Below are positions 35,551 to 45,046 of a DNA stretch of 64,000 nt, in pieces. Both the position numbers and the translations under genes were made by a program. Numbering within the stretch: the first letter of the stretch is position 1; each line of letters starts with the position of its first letter. The stretch is from Ancylobacter tetraedralis. Lineage in GTDB: Bacteria; Pseudomonadota; Alphaproteobacteria; Rhizobiales; Xanthobacteraceae. The notes under the pieces are model-generated. The model was not told the DNA's origin, did not search any database, and saw only the letters and a program-made list of their open reading frames with translations. Where the stretch lies: positions 50,654 to 114,653 of the forward strand of contig NZ_JACICD010000009.1 in the NCBI RefSeq assembly GCF_014195655.1, written 5' to 3'.

Positions 35551-36527
35551 GATGCCGGCCTCCCGTTCGTCCGCTCGATCCGCACCTTCTGCGGACGGTC
35601 GCCGCCGCCGAGGCGCAGCTCGGCCGCACCGAACAGCCGATCAACGATGAGGATGTTCTGGTGGATGCGGCTATTGACGATCTGCGCTTCGCCATCCCCG
35701 CCGATGACGAAGAGCGGCGGCATCTCGCCCTGAATGACCCCGCGCGGGAACTCGACATAGACCTTGCGCCCGTCGTCATAGACGGCCATCGGCCGCCAGG
35801 GTGGCGTGTCGCCGGAGAGCGCATAGCGATAGTTGCGGGCAGTGAAGGCCGGAATGACCGGTGCCGCCGGAACACTGGGGCGCTGCGCTCCCGAAGTCTG
35901 CGGGTAGGCCCAGGCGACGGCCGGCATGTAGGGCTTCTCGCCGGCGCGCAGCTCGATCATGTAGCTGCGCCGGTCGGTGGTGATGACGAGGTTGGTGGAG
36001 ATGTCCGCCCGCGTCGGCTTCACCAGCACATGCACGCGCCGGTTCACACCGTCGCCGCTCTCGGTGTCGCCGATGATCCAGCGGGCGGTATCGCCCGCCG
36101 CGATCGGCCCGCTGCCGGTCAGGCTCTCGCCCGGCTCCAACGCAATGTTGGTGATCTGGCCGGGCGCGGCATAGACTTGATAGAGCGCGCCCTCGCTCCA
36201 GGGATAGATCTGGATGGCGTTGTAATAGCCCTCGCGGCGTGGCTCCACCCGCGCAGCCGCGTTGGCGTTCTCGACGCGGGCAACCGGGGTTTTCGCGTCC
36301 GTGCCGCCCTTGGCCGGCGTCCAGGCGGGCGGCGTATGGAGTGGGCGCGGCCGGTCATCCGCAACCACTGTCGGCACCGTCGGCAGCGCCGGCACCTCAC
36401 TGTCATAGCTGATCTGCGGCGGCTTCGGTGCCGATGCGCAGCCGCCAAGCGCAGTTGCCGAGAACAGGAGAACCGCAAAGGCGGATCGGCGGAAAGCCGG
36501 AGATGCAGATTTACGGAAGGTGTTCAC
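35547..36527 (-). CDS. trbG: Conjugal transfer protein TrbG (VirB9-like)
   Basis: 326-aa outer-membrane core component of the mating channel. The N-terminus is a lipoprotein-like signal (LLFSATALGGCAS) and the C-terminal domain ends with VNSRIHQNILIVDRLFGAAEL. GTG start at 36527. Overlaps of 4 bp with trbF and trbI show tight coupling. Confidence 0.94.
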   Translation of the reverse strand: MNTFRKSASPAFRRSAFAVLLFSATALGGCASAPKPPQISYDSEVPALPTVPTVVADDRPRPLHTPPAWTPAKGGTDAKTPVARVENANAAARVEPRREGYYNAIQIYPWSEGALYQVYAAPGQITNIALEPGESLTGSGPIAAGDTARWIIGDTESGDGVNRRVHVLVKPTRADISTNLVITTDRRSYMIELRAGEKPYMPAVAWAYPQTSGAQRPSVPAAPVIPAFTARNYRYALSGDTPPWRPMAVYDDGRKVYVEFPRGVIQGEMPPLFVIGGDGEAQIVNSRIHQNILIVDRLFGAAELRLGGGDRPQKVRIERTNGRPAS

Positions 36528-37213
36528 TGGCTCATCTCCCGCGACCAGCTGATGGCGTTGACATAGATGCCGAGGGGATTGGTGCGCAGGCGCTCGGGAT
36601 CGCGCGGCGGCTGGATCACCAAGGTCAGGATCGCGCTCCAGCGCTCGGTGGCTGCAAGCTGGCCGTTCTCGTACCGTCGCTCAACCCAGGCGAGACGGAA
36701 GGAGTCGGGCGAGGCCCGGATCACGCTGGAGACCTCGACGGCGATCTGCTGCTTGCCGACCCGCGTGAAGGGATCATTGGCGCGGGCATAGTCGTTGAGC
36801 GCGGCGGCGCCGCGATCGGTGGTGAATTCATAGGCCCGAAGCCAGTTCTGCCTGACGATCACGGGATCAGCCGGCAGGCTGCGCACCTGCTCGATGAAGC
36901 GGGCAAGATGCCAGGCAATCTGCGGATCGGTTGGGCGATACTCGCCGGTGGCGGGCCCTACGGCCTGTGTCTGGCCGAGGCGATCGACCTCGACCACCCA
37001 GGGCACGACAGTGCCCCTCGTCGACTGCCAGATCAGCACTGATGCAAAGCCGGCCGAGAGGAACAGGCTGCCAAAGGCCATCAGCCGCCAGTTCTTGGCC
37101 TGCACACGGGCCGAGCCGATGCGCTCGTCCCAGACCTGTGCTGCCTTCTGATAGGGCGTGACGGGTTCGGGCGACGTTCCGTAATGGGTCGCGGGTCGCT
37201 TGAAGAGGCTCAT
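36524..37213 (-). CDS. trbF: Conjugal transfer protein TrbF (VirB8-like)
   Basis: 229-aa bitopic inner-membrane assembly factor. It has one transmembrane helix at about 44-63 after a basic N-terminus, then the NTF2-like periplasmic domain with RSLPADPVIVRQNWLRAYEF and RWSAILTLVIQPP. ATG 37213 overlaps the trbL stop by 4 bp. Confidence 0.95.
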   Translation of the reverse strand: MSLFKRPATHYGTSPEPVTPYQKAAQVWDERIGSARVQAKNWRLMAFGSLFLSAGFASVLIWQSTRGTVVPWVVEVDRLGQTQAVGPATGEYRPTDPQIAWHLARFIEQVRSLPADPVIVRQNWLRAYEFTTDRGAAALNDYARANDPFTRVGKQQIAVEVSSVIRASPDSFRLAWVERRYENGQLAATERWSAILTLVIQPPRDPERLRTNPLGIYVNAISWSREMSQ

Positions 37214-38454
37214 GAGCGGTTGCTCTCAGACAGGGAGACGGAAGAGCCGCCGGCATGGCTGTCGCCGGAGCGCACAGCATGGGCGGCGGCGGAGACGCCA
37301 TGGCGAAGCGACTGGCCGCGCTTCATGCGCTTCGCCCAGTCGGGCACGTCACCGGCCGCGGAAGCCGAGGCCGTGCCGTTGACGGCGTTCGCCAGCGGCG
37401 ACACGGCGGCGGAGCCTGCGGCCCGCGCGACGCCACCCAGTCCCGAGGCGACACTCGCCATGCCGGACTGTCCGGCCGCACCGATGCTGTAGGCTGTCGC
37501 TCCACCTCGCGCCGCAGCCGCCGTCGCCGAGAGCGCGGCCCCACCGCCCCGGAGGGCGAGGCTGGCGGCACCGCCAGTGGCCAGCATGGCGCCACCGGCG
37601 GCGATGCCGGTGCCGATAGCGGCCCCGGCGCTCAGCTGCGGGCCGCCAGAAACGAGGCCGGCGGCAATGCCGGGACCAAAGATGCCAAGACCGAGCAAGG
37701 ACAGCGCGGCCAGCACGATGGCCATCGCATCGTCGATGGTCGGCGTCTGCCCGCCAAAGCCGGCGGTGAACTGACCGAACAGGGTCGAGCCGATGCCGAT
37801 GATGACGGCGAGCACCATGACCTTGATGCCGGAGGACACGACATTGCCGAGCACCCGCTCGGCCATGAAGGCGGTCTTGCCGAACAGGCCGAAGGGGATC
37901 AGCACGAAGCCGGCGAGCGTCGTCAGCTTGAACTCGATCAGGGTGACGAAGAGCTGGACGGCGAGGATGAAGAAGGAGAGCAGCACCAGCGCCCAGGCAA
38001 AGAGCAGGCAGGCGATCTGGATGAAGTTCTCGAAGAAGGCGACCCAGCCCATCAAATCGGAGATGGACTCGAGCAGAGGGCGGCCGGCATCAAGCCCGGT
38101 CTGCGCCACCTTGCCGGGACGCATGAGGTCGCTGACGGAAAATGCCGTACCCGATCCCTTCAGCCCGAGCCCGGCGAAGCTCTCGAAGACGATGCGGGCG
38201 AGAGCGTTCCAGTTGCTGATGATGTAGGCGAAGACGCCGACGAACAGGGTCTTCTTGATGAGCCGGGCGATGACGTCGTCATCCGTGCCCCAGGACCAGA
38301 ACAGCGCCGCCAGCGTCACGTCGATGACGATGAGCGTGGTGGCGATAAAGGCGACCTCGCCGCCGAGCAGCCCGAAGCCGCTGTCGATATAGGAGGTAAA
38401 AACCCCCAGGAAAGTGTCGATGACGCCGGTGCCACCCATCTCAGCGACCTTCAT
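37210..38454 (-). CDS. trbL: P-type conjugative transfer protein TrbL
   Basis: 414-aa polytopic membrane protein (VirB6-like) of the mating channel. About six hydrophobic helices lie within residues 30-260 (LLFAWALVLLSFFILAVQLF, LAAFVLIPFGLFG-type segments). A Gly/Ala/Ser-rich C-terminal tail (about 260-414) follows. It overlaps trbK-alt by 14 bp and trbF by 4 bp. Confidence 0.93.
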   Translation of the reverse strand: MKVAEMGGTGVIDTFLGVFTSYIDSGFGLLGGEVAFIATTLIVIDVTLAALFWSWGTDDDVIARLIKKTLFVGVFAYIISNWNALARIVFESFAGLGLKGSGTAFSVSDLMRPGKVAQTGLDAGRPLLESISDLMGWVAFFENFIQIACLLFAWALVLLSFFILAVQLFVTLIEFKLTTLAGFVLIPFGLFGKTAFMAERVLGNVVSSGIKVMVLAVIIGIGSTLFGQFTAGFGGQTPTIDDAMAIVLAALSLLGLGIFGPGIAAGLVSGGPQLSAGAAIGTGIAAGGAMLATGGAASLALRGGGAALSATAAAARGGATAYSIGAAGQSGMASVASGLGGVARAAGSAAVSPLANAVNGTASASAAGDVPDWAKRMKRGQSLRHGVSAAAHAVRSGDSHAGGSSVSLSESNRS

Positions 38455-38710
38455 TCGGCGCGGGACGTCCGAGGAACCGGTCCCGCGTCTGCGCCCAGAC
38501 CTTCAGGCACACGGTGTCCTGCGCGGCGGCCTCTCCCAATTGCTGGCAGCGCCGCTGCTCATCTCGCAGAGGATCGCGCGCGGCCTCGACCGTCCAAATG
38601 GGTGAAGGCTCCGGCGCCTTCTCCTCCCGGCTCATCTCCACGACCGCCGCCGTGCAGGCGATGGCCACGAAGATCACCGCGCCGAGCCGAGCCAGCAGGG
38701 CTCCGTCCAT
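38441..38710 (-). CDS. Putative entry-exclusion protein TrbK-alt
   Basis: 89-aa protein with one N-terminal hydrophobic helix (about 8-24), then a short periplasmic domain containing two Cys (RRCQQLG, DTVCLKVW). Size, position between trbJ and trbL and the C-terminal RDRFLG fit the TrbK-alt family of alphaproteobacterial elements. Such proteins are thought to block transfer into cells that already carry the element. Confidence 0.85.
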   Translation of the reverse strand: MDGALLARLGAVIFVAIACTAAVVEMSREEKAPEPSPIWTVEAARDPLRDEQRRCQQLGEAAAQDTVCLKVWAQTRDRFLGRPAPNEGR

Positions 38711-38721
38711 GTCGGCCTCCC

Positions 38722-39474
38722 TCAGTTGCTGAACATGCGAGCATTGCCGGCCTGATAGCCGGCGCCTGGGGTGAGGAAGCGTCGGCGCTGCTCGCGGCCC
38801 TGCTCGGCGGCGGTCGCGCGTTCCGCCTCGGAGAGCGCCGTGGCGCGCCCATTGGCGGACATCACCGCGATCAGGTCGGAGAGCTGTTGCGATTGCAAAG
38901 CGAGCAACTGGTTGCCGGCCTGCGTGGCCTGAAGGGTGCCCGTGGCACCCTGGCTCTGGCCGACGAGGGTCGCCATCTCGGCCTTGTTGGCGTCGACATT
39001 GCCGACGACGCCGGCCTGCACCCGCAGCGCGTCCTGCAGGCCCCCGACCGTGGTCTGCCAGCGCGAGCGCGCACCGGCGACGAGATCGGCATCGGAGGCC
39101 GAGAGCGGGATGTTGCCGTAGCGCTGCTGGAAGGCCTGGTCGATCTGGCCGACATCGAAGGCGATGCTCTGCGCCTGTCCGAGCAGCTGCTGGGTGCGCT
39201 GGACCGATTGCTGGATCTGCTGCAGCGAGGAGTGCGGCAGGCTAGCGAGATTGCGCGCCTGGTTGATCAGCATCTGCGCTTCGTTTTGCAGCGAGGTGAT
39301 CTGGTTGTTGATCTGCTCCAGCGCGCGGGCGGCCGACATCATGTTCTGCGCGTAGTTCCAGGGGTCATAGACCGTTAGAGCCTGTGCAGGGAGGCACAGC
39401 ACGGGTGCCAGGCCGAGCGGCACGGATAGGAGCGCGACGGCGACGGTGAGCGCGCGGGGACGGGACAGCGTCAT
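38722..39474 (-). CDS. trbJ: P-type conjugative transfer protein TrbJ (VirB5-like)
   Basis: 250-aa secreted minor pilus component. A signal peptide (about 1-32, ending PAQA before LTVYDPWNYAQN) is followed by long coiled helices (INNQITSLQNEAQML and LLALQSQQLSDLIAVM). I chose ATG 39474, which overlaps the trbE stop by 4 bp; the longer open frame is shadow. Confidence 0.94.
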   Translation of the reverse strand: MTLSRPRALTVAVALLSVPLGLAPVLCLPAQALTVYDPWNYAQNMMSAARALEQINNQITSLQNEAQMLINQARNLASLPHSSLQQIQQSVQRTQQLLGQAQSIAFDVGQIDQAFQQRYGNIPLSASDADLVAGARSRWQTTVGGLQDALRVQAGVVGNVDANKAEMATLVGQSQGATGTLQATQAGNQLLALQSQQLSDLIAVMSANGRATALSEAERATAAEQGREQRRRFLTPGAGYQAGNARMFSN

Positions 39475-41909
39475 GGCTGCGTCTCCAGATTGGTGAGGTT
39501 GGGAATGAGGTCGGCGGCCCAGCCGAGGCCGCGATAACGCAGCCAGGCGTCCAGAAAGCCGTCGCGGCCATGCGCGGCTAAGAGATTGCCGATGGCCTGC
39601 TGGTCGGTCTTGGAGGACGCGGCGCACAGCGCCAGCGCGACCTCGCTGAGGCCGAGCTCGAACAGCCGGTTGCCGCGCCGCGACTGGCAGTAATAGTCCC
39701 GCTTCGGCATCGCCCGCGCGAGGATCTCGATCTGCCGGTCGTTCAGGCCGAAGCGGCGATAGATGGCGGTGATCTGCGGCTCGATGGCCCGCTCATTGGG
39801 GAGCAGAAGACGGGTCGGGCAGCTCTCGATGATGGCTGGGGCAATGGCGCTGCCATCGATGTCGGAGAGCGACTGCGTGGCGAAGATGACGGAGGCGTTC
39901 TTCTTGCGCAGGGTCTTCAGCCATTCCCGCAGCTGGCCGGCGAAGGCCTCATCGTCCAGCGCCAGCCAGCCTTCATCGATGATGATCAGGGTCGGGGATC
40001 CGTCGAGCCGGTCCTCGATCCGGTGGAACAGATAGGCCAGCACGGCGGGCGCGGCCTCCGTCCCGATCAATCCCTCGGTCTCGAAGGCCTGGACGCTGGC
40101 CGCGCCCAGATGCTCGGTCTCGGCGTCGAGCAGCCGGCCCCAGGCGCCGCCCAGGCAATAGGGACGCAGTGCCTGCTTGAGGTCGTTGGACGCTAAGAGG
40201 ACGCAAAGTCCGGTGAGGGTGCGTTCCTCGACCGGCGCCGAGGCGAGCGAGGTCAACGCCGTCCAGATGTGCTCCTTCACCTGCGGCGTGATGGTGACGC
40301 CTTCACGGGTGAGGATGGCGACAATCCAGTCGGCGGCCCAGGCGCGCTCGGCAGTCTCACCGATGCGCGCAAGCGGCTGGAGCGAAACGCTATCCGCGCT
40401 CCCCTCGCTAAGGCCGCCGCCGAGATCGTGCCAGTCCGCTCCACAAGCGAGCGCCGCGGCCCGGATCGAGCCACCGAAATCGAAGGCGAAGACCTGTGAG
40501 CCCGCATAGCGGCGGAACTGCAGCGCCATCAGCGCCAGCAGCACGGACTTGCCCGCGCCCGTAGGCCCGACGATGAGGGTGTGGCCGACATCGCCGACAT
40601 GGAGGCAGAACCGGAACGGGGTCGAGCCCTCGGTCTTCCCGAACAGCTGCGGCGGTGCATCGAAATGCGCGTCGCGCTCTTCACCGGCCCACACCGCCGA
40701 GAGCGGGATCATATGGGCGAGGTTCAGCGTCGAGATCGGCGGCTGGCGGACATTGGCATAGACGTGGCCGGGCAAGCTGCCGAGCCAGGCATCGACGGCG
40801 TTGATGGTCTCGGTCATCGCCGTGAAATCTCGGCCCTGGATGACCTTCTCGACCCGCCGCAGTTTCTCGTCGGCGATGCGGGGATCGGCGTCCCACACCG
40901 TCACCGCCGCGGTGACATAGGCGACGCCGGCGTGATCCGCGCCGAGCTCCTGCAGCGCAAGGTCGGCGTCTTCCGCCTTGTTGGCGGCATCCGAGTCCAC
41001 GAGCACGGAGGCCTCGTTGGTCATCACCTCCTTCAGGATGGCGGCGATGGATTTGCGCTTGGCGAACCACTGGCGGCGGATCCTGGTGAGCAGCCGGACC
41101 GCATCCGTCTTGTCGAGCAGGATCGCCCGGGTCGACCAGCGATAGGGAAAGGCCAGCCGGTTCAGCTCATCAAGCAGGCCTGGCGTCGTCACCGTGGGAA
41201 AGCCGGTGATGGTCAGGACCCGCAGATGCTGGTCGCCGAGGCGCGGCTCCAGCCCGCCCGTGAGAGACTGATCGGCGAGCAGCGCGTCGAGATAGATCGG
41301 CGTCTCCGGCACGCGGACACGGTGCCGATGCGTCGAGACGCAGCCATGCAGGTAGGTCAGCGTTTCGCCGTCATCGAGCCAGCGGCATTCCGGCATGAAG
41401 GCGTCGATGAGGTTGAGGAGCCGATCGGTTCGGTCGGCGAAACCCCGCAACGTCTCACGGGGATCGAGCCCCAACTTGTCCCGCCCTTCATAAAGCCAGC
41501 CTTCGGTGCGCGCGGCATCCTCGGCAGGCGGCAGATAAGTGAAGGTCAGGAAGTAGCTCGACTCGAAATGGCTGCCGGCCTCTTCGAAATCGGCCCTCCG
41601 CTCGGCATCAACCAAAGCGGAGGCGGCATCGGGAAACAGGCTCGCGGGATAGCTTGCCGCCGAATGGCGCTGCGCCTCCACAAAGATCGCCCATCCCGAG
41701 CCAAGGCGACGAAAGGCGTTGTTCAGCCGCCCGGCAACCGCGACCAGCTCGGCTGGCACGGCGCTATCGAGATCCGGCCCGCGAAAGCGCGCAGTGCGCT
41801 GAAACGAGCCGTCCTTGTTCAGCACGATGCCCGGCCCGACCAGTGCCGCCCAGGGTACGAAATCGGCAAGGCGGCGGTTGCGGCTGCGATACTCAGTGAG
41901 GTTCATCAT
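39471..41909 (-). CDS. trbE: Conjugal transfer ATPase TrbE (VirB4-like)
   Basis: 812-aa ATPase that energises pilus and channel assembly. It has Walker A GPTGAGKSVLLAL near residue 445, Walker B LIIIDEGWLALD near 640, and FATQSLSDIDGSA shortly after, all VirB4 hallmarks. The start is MMNLTEYRSR (ATG 41909, or 41906). The upstream frame overlaps trbD and is shadow. Confidence 0.95.
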   Translation of the reverse strand: MMNLTEYRSRNRRLADFVPWAALVGPGIVLNKDGSFQRTARFRGPDLDSAVPAELVAVAGRLNNAFRRLGSGWAIFVEAQRHSAASYPASLFPDAASALVDAERRADFEEAGSHFESSYFLTFTYLPPAEDAARTEGWLYEGRDKLGLDPRETLRGFADRTDRLLNLIDAFMPECRWLDDGETLTYLHGCVSTHRHRVRVPETPIYLDALLADQSLTGGLEPRLGDQHLRVLTITGFPTVTTPGLLDELNRLAFPYRWSTRAILLDKTDAVRLLTRIRRQWFAKRKSIAAILKEVMTNEASVLVDSDAANKAEDADLALQELGADHAGVAYVTAAVTVWDADPRIADEKLRRVEKVIQGRDFTAMTETINAVDAWLGSLPGHVYANVRQPPISTLNLAHMIPLSAVWAGEERDAHFDAPPQLFGKTEGSTPFRFCLHVGDVGHTLIVGPTGAGKSVLLALMALQFRRYAGSQVFAFDFGGSIRAAALACGADWHDLGGGLSEGSADSVSLQPLARIGETAERAWAADWIVAILTREGVTITPQVKEHIWTALTSLASAPVEERTLTGLCVLLASNDLKQALRPYCLGGAWGRLLDAETEHLGAASVQAFETEGLIGTEAAPAVLAYLFHRIEDRLDGSPTLIIIDEGWLALDDEAFAGQLREWLKTLRKKNASVIFATQSLSDIDGSAIAPAIIESCPTRLLLPNERAIEPQITAIYRRFGLNDRQIEILARAMPKRDYYCQSRRGNRLFELGLSEVALALCAASSKTDQQAIGNLLAAHGRDGFLDAWLRYRGLGWAADLIPNLTNLETQP

Positions 41910-41922
41910 CGGCGCGCCTCGC

Positions 41923-42192
41923 TCAGACGACCAGATGCGCGGGGATGCGCAGATGCCGGCGCACCACCTCGACGAAAAGCGGATCACGCTTCGCCGCCCA
42001 CATCGCTGCGACATGGCCGATCACCCCGATAGCGAGGCCGACCAGCCAGAGACGCAGGCCAAGGCCAACGGCCCCGGCAAGCGTGCCATTGACGATGGCG
42101 ATGGCACGTGGCGCGCCGCCGAGCAGGATCGGCTCGGTGAGCGCCCGGTGGACCGGCACGCTGAGGCCGGGGACGTCGATCGGCTCCGCCAT
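41923..42192 (-). CDS. trbD: Conjugal transfer protein TrbD (VirB3-like)
   Basis: 89-aa membrane protein with hydrophobic segments at about 28-47 and 48-66, ending RRHLRIPAHLVV. The opening PGLSVPVHRALTEPILLGG is typical of TrbD. ATG 42192 shares one base with the trbC stop (TGATG). Confidence 0.93.
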   Translation of the reverse strand: MAEPIDVPGLSVPVHRALTEPILLGGAPRAIAIVNGTLAGAVGLGLRLWLVGLAIGVIGHVAAMWAAKRDPLFVEVVRRHLRIPAHLVV

Positions 42193-42524
42193 CAGACGAG
42201 CGCTCCGCCGCCGAAGGAGAAGAACGACAGGAAGAAGCTCGAGGCGGCAAAGGCGATCGACAGGCCGAAGACGATCTGGATCAGCCGCCGGAAGCCACCC
42301 GACGTGTCGCCGAAGGCCAGCGCGAGGCCGGTCGAGATGATGACGATGACGGCGATGATCTTGGCGACTGGCCCCTCGATCGACTGGAGGATGGATTGCA
42401 GCGGCGCCTCCCATGGCATGGAGGAACCGGAGGCATGAGCGCTGGCTGTGACCATCAGGCTGATGCAGGTGGCAGACACGGCCAGCCGGGCGGCGCGACG
42501 GGCGCGATGGAGCGATCGGATCAT
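42192..42524 (-). CDS. trbC: Conjugal transfer pilin TrbC (VirB2-like)
   Basis: 110-aa prepilin. A long signal peptide (about 1-33) is followed by the mature two-helix pilin with IIAVIVIISTGLALAFGD and RRLIQIVFGLSIAFAASSFF. It overlaps trbB by 4 bp and trbD by 1 bp. Confidence 0.93.
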   Translation of the reverse strand: MIRSLHRARRAARLAVSATCISLMVTASAHASGSSMPWEAPLQSILQSIEGPVAKIIAVIVIISTGLALAFGDTSGGFRRLIQIVFGLSIAFAASSFFLSFFSFGGGALV

Positions 42525-43492
42525 GTGGGATCTCCGGTGAGAACAGGGGTGACGCGGTAGTCGCCATTGGGGCCGAGGCCCTCGACACGGGCGAGTTCGG
42601 TGAGCCGGCGCGCCGCGCCGCGCCCCGAGAGCACGGCCACCAGATTGATGGTCTCGGCGATCAGAGCGCGCGGGACGGTGACCACGGCTTCCTGGATGAG
42701 CTGCTCCATGCGCCGCAGGGCCCCGAGCGCGCTACCAGCATGGAGGGTGCCGATGCCGCCCGGATGGCCAGTGCCCCAGGCCTTCAACAGGTCGAGCGCT
42801 TCCGCGCCGCGCACCTCGCCGATGGGGATACGGTCGGGACGCAGCCGCAGCGCCGAACGGACAAGGTCGGACAGCGAGGCGACGCTGTCCCTGGTGCGCA
42901 GGGCGACGAGGTTCGGCGCTGCGCATTGCAGCTCGCGCGTATCCTCGATGAGAACTACGCGATCGGAGGTCTTCGCGACCTCGGCGAGGAGCGCGTTGGT
43001 CAGTGTGGTCTTGCCCGTCGAGGTGCCGCCGGCCACGAGGATATTGGCGCGAGAGGCGACGCCCTGGCGCAGTGCGTCGGCTTGTCCGGCGGACATGATC
43101 CCGGCGCGGACATAGTCCTCTAGGGTGAACACCGCGACGGCGGGCTTGCGGATGGCGAATGTCGGCGCCGCGACGACGGGGGGCAGCAGGCCCTCGAACC
43201 GCTCTCCCGTCTCGGGCAGTTCGGCCGAGACGCGCGGTGCCCCCGCATGCACCTCAGCGCCGACATGATGCGCGACGAGGCGAACGATGCGTTCGCCGTC
43301 AGCGGGCGGCAGATTCTCGCCTGTGTCGCCCAACCCTTCCGAGACACGGTCGATCCACAGCCGCCCGTCCGGGTTCAACATCACCTCGACGACAGCCGGG
43401 TCTTCGAGATGCCGAGCGATCGCCGGACCCAGCGCCGTGCGCAGCATCCGCGCGCCACGAGCAAAACCCCGATGATGATGTGATGCCGCCAT
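42521..43492 (-). CDS. trbB: Conjugal transfer ATPase TrbB (VirB11-like)
   Basis: 323-aa hexameric traffic ATPase. It has Walker [14 protein letters not shown] near 150-162, the Asp box LIEDTREL near 182, [15 protein letters not shown] and [13 protein letters not shown]. It is the first gene of the trb operon here. Upstream, where relatives have a CopG-type regulator and traG, there is only IS3-related sequence, so the operon may have lost its native promoter. Confidence 0.95.
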   Translation of the reverse strand: MAASHHHRGFARGARMLRTALGPAIARHLEDPAVVEVMLNPDGRLWIDRVSEGLGDTGENLPPADGERIVRLVAHHVGAEVHAGAPRVSAELPETGERFEGLLPPVVAAPTFAIRKPAVAVFTLEDYVRAGIMSAGQADALRQGVASRANILVAGGTSTGKTTLTNALLAEVAKTSDRVVLIEDTRELQCAAPNLVALRTRDSVASLSDLVRSALRLRPDRIPIGEVRGAEALDLLKAWGTGHPGGIGTLHAGSALGALRRMEQLIQEAVVTVPRALIAETINLVAVLSGRGAARRLTELARVEGLGPNGDYRVTPVLTGDPT

Positions 43493-43827
43493 GCGAACCC
43501 CGACGTGCCGGGGTCATGACGATCTCATCCCGGGTGGGGATGATTAAAAGAGCCCTATATTGGGTCGGTTCAACAGGATTCCATCCGCGTCGCAGCGTGG
43601 CGTGCAATTACAGGTCGGCGGCGAAGTTGCGCCAGAAGCAGAAGTTCGTTGCGACGACAACGAATAGCCGGTTTGGGCCGGCAGCGGTATGGAAGGTTTT
43701 GGATTCCGACCGGCCAAAGCTGACATTGCCCTATGCCGCGCCCTCCTGATCTGATCCCCGAAAACTGGACCGTTTGAAGCTGGAGTTTTTCGCGCCAAAA
43801 TCCCTTGGCTGGGAGGAGCGGAAGACG
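43493..43827. other. Disrupted region upstream of trbB
   Basis: 335 bp with no gene. It holds a 45-bp sequence (43636-43680) repeated imperfectly at 51219-51263, then the apparent left end of an IS3-family element (from about 43747, containing CCCCGAAAACTGGACCGTTT). The break removes the genes usually found upstream of trbB. Confidence 0.5.
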
Positions 43828-44358
43828 ATGAAGGCATCGAAATTTTCGGACGCGCAGAAGGCGTTCATCCTGAAGCAGGGAGCGGACGGCGTGCCGGTGG
43901 CGGACGTCTGCCGGCGGGCCGGGATCAGCCAGGCGACCTACTTCAGCTGGAAGAAGAAATATGAGGGGCTCGCCCCGCTCGAGATGCGTCGGCTGAAGCA
44001 GCTCGAAGACGAGAACACGAGGCTGAAAAGCTCGTCGCGGACCTCTCGCTGGACCGGGAGATGCTGCAGGATCATCCGGCCTAAAATCGATCCACCGGAT
44101 CGATTTCTTAACGGCCTCCTATCCGCCGAAAAATCTGAGGCCTGGTCGCAAGCGCGAGCTCGTCGGCATGATGTGTGGCGAGTGGCAGGTGTCGATCCGC
44201 CGGGCCTGTGCGGCCCTGGAGTTCGATCGGTCCACCTACCAATACAGATCCTGCCGACCCGACCAGGCCCCATTGGCGGCCCGCATCAAGACGTCTGTGA
44301 AGCCCGTGTCCGCTATGGCTACAGACGCGTTCAGGTGCTGCTGCGCCGGGAGGGCTGA
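43747..44358 (+). mobile_element. Degenerate IS3-family insertion sequence
   Basis: Left-end sequence, orfA at 43828 and a truncated, frameshifted orfB. No intact right end is seen before 44358, so the copy is immobile on its own. Confidence 0.75.
43828..44358 (+). pseudogene. IS3-family transposase, orfA plus broken orfB
   Basis: orfA starts at ATG 43828 behind GGGAGGAG and encodes an HTH domain (ADVCRRAGISQATYFSWKKK) and a leucine-rich coiled coil (RRLKQLEDENTRLK). After about 44040 the frame shifts. orfB sequence resumes at about 44170 in another frame (CGEWQVSIRRACAALEFDRSTY), then continues in the first frame as RVRYGYRRVQVLLRREG and stops. The DDE catalytic core is absent. At least two frameshifts and a truncation make it a pseudogene. 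Confidence 0.8.
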
Positions 44359-45046
44359 GCATGGTGCCGATGAAACGGACGCCGATCAGGCGGCGCCGTC
44401 GGGTGAAGAACATGCGGAAGTCATCGAATTTGTGGAGGAACTGGGGGAACAAGGGGTACAAAGCTGATTCATCAAGGGAAATTCTGTTCCCCATGAAACT
44501 TCGCAGTGGGGAACGTGGGGAACAGGTCTTTGCCCAAGCGGGTTGGCGTTCGGTGGTGGTCGGACGAGCAAGGCTTGAAGTCGGTTGCGCGCCGGTGGCC
44601 CAAACCGGTGCCGGGCAACCGCCCTGTGTAACAGGCGTGCAGATAACTTCGATGTGGCGCTCGGCATAAGCTGGTGAACCATCAGGAGGCTCCCACTCCG
44701 GATCCCCCCTACAGGCCGCGTCACAGGCGAGGAGGAGAGCTGAGTCCTCTTGCAAGTCGCGCGGACTCCATCATCCAAGTCGCGCGGACTCCATCATCGC
44801 TGCAGAAACTGGAGGACCGCCCTTCAACGGGCGCTGACAACCCCGCGGCACGGTTCCGGATCGGCGGATGTTTTGCCCTCCGTCGCCGGTATGACTCCCC
44901 AGCCGCCCGCCCGGGCCTCGAATCTCCATAGCACCGCATCGACCTTGAACGTCGCGAATGTTGACCGCGGTTTCCTCCCCCTGGAGGTTTTCCTATCCAG
45001 TGACTTGCCGGTGCTCAACCCGCTCGCCGGCCGGTGGAGATCGTTC
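44359..45046. other. Scrambled intergenic region
   Basis: 688 bp with no convincing gene. Open frames on both strands lack motifs. A 23-bp tandem duplication is present at 44753-44798. It joins the IS3 scar to the molybdenum hydroxylase operon. Confidence 0.45.
44753..44798. repeat. Perfect 23-bp tandem duplication
   Basis: Two adjacent copies of a 23-bp unit (44753-44775 and 44776-44798) beginning CAAGTCGCGCGGACTCCATC. No coding context is recognised. Confidence 0.9.

Noticed and set aside
37255..39378. 707-aa plus-strand open frame across trbL to trbJ.
   Set aside because: Low-complexity Gly/Arg/Asp-rich shadow of tightly overlapping trb genes.
44108..44755. 215-aa minus-strand open frame over the IS3 scar.
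   Set aside because: Overlaps recognisable transposase sequence on the other strand and has no motif.
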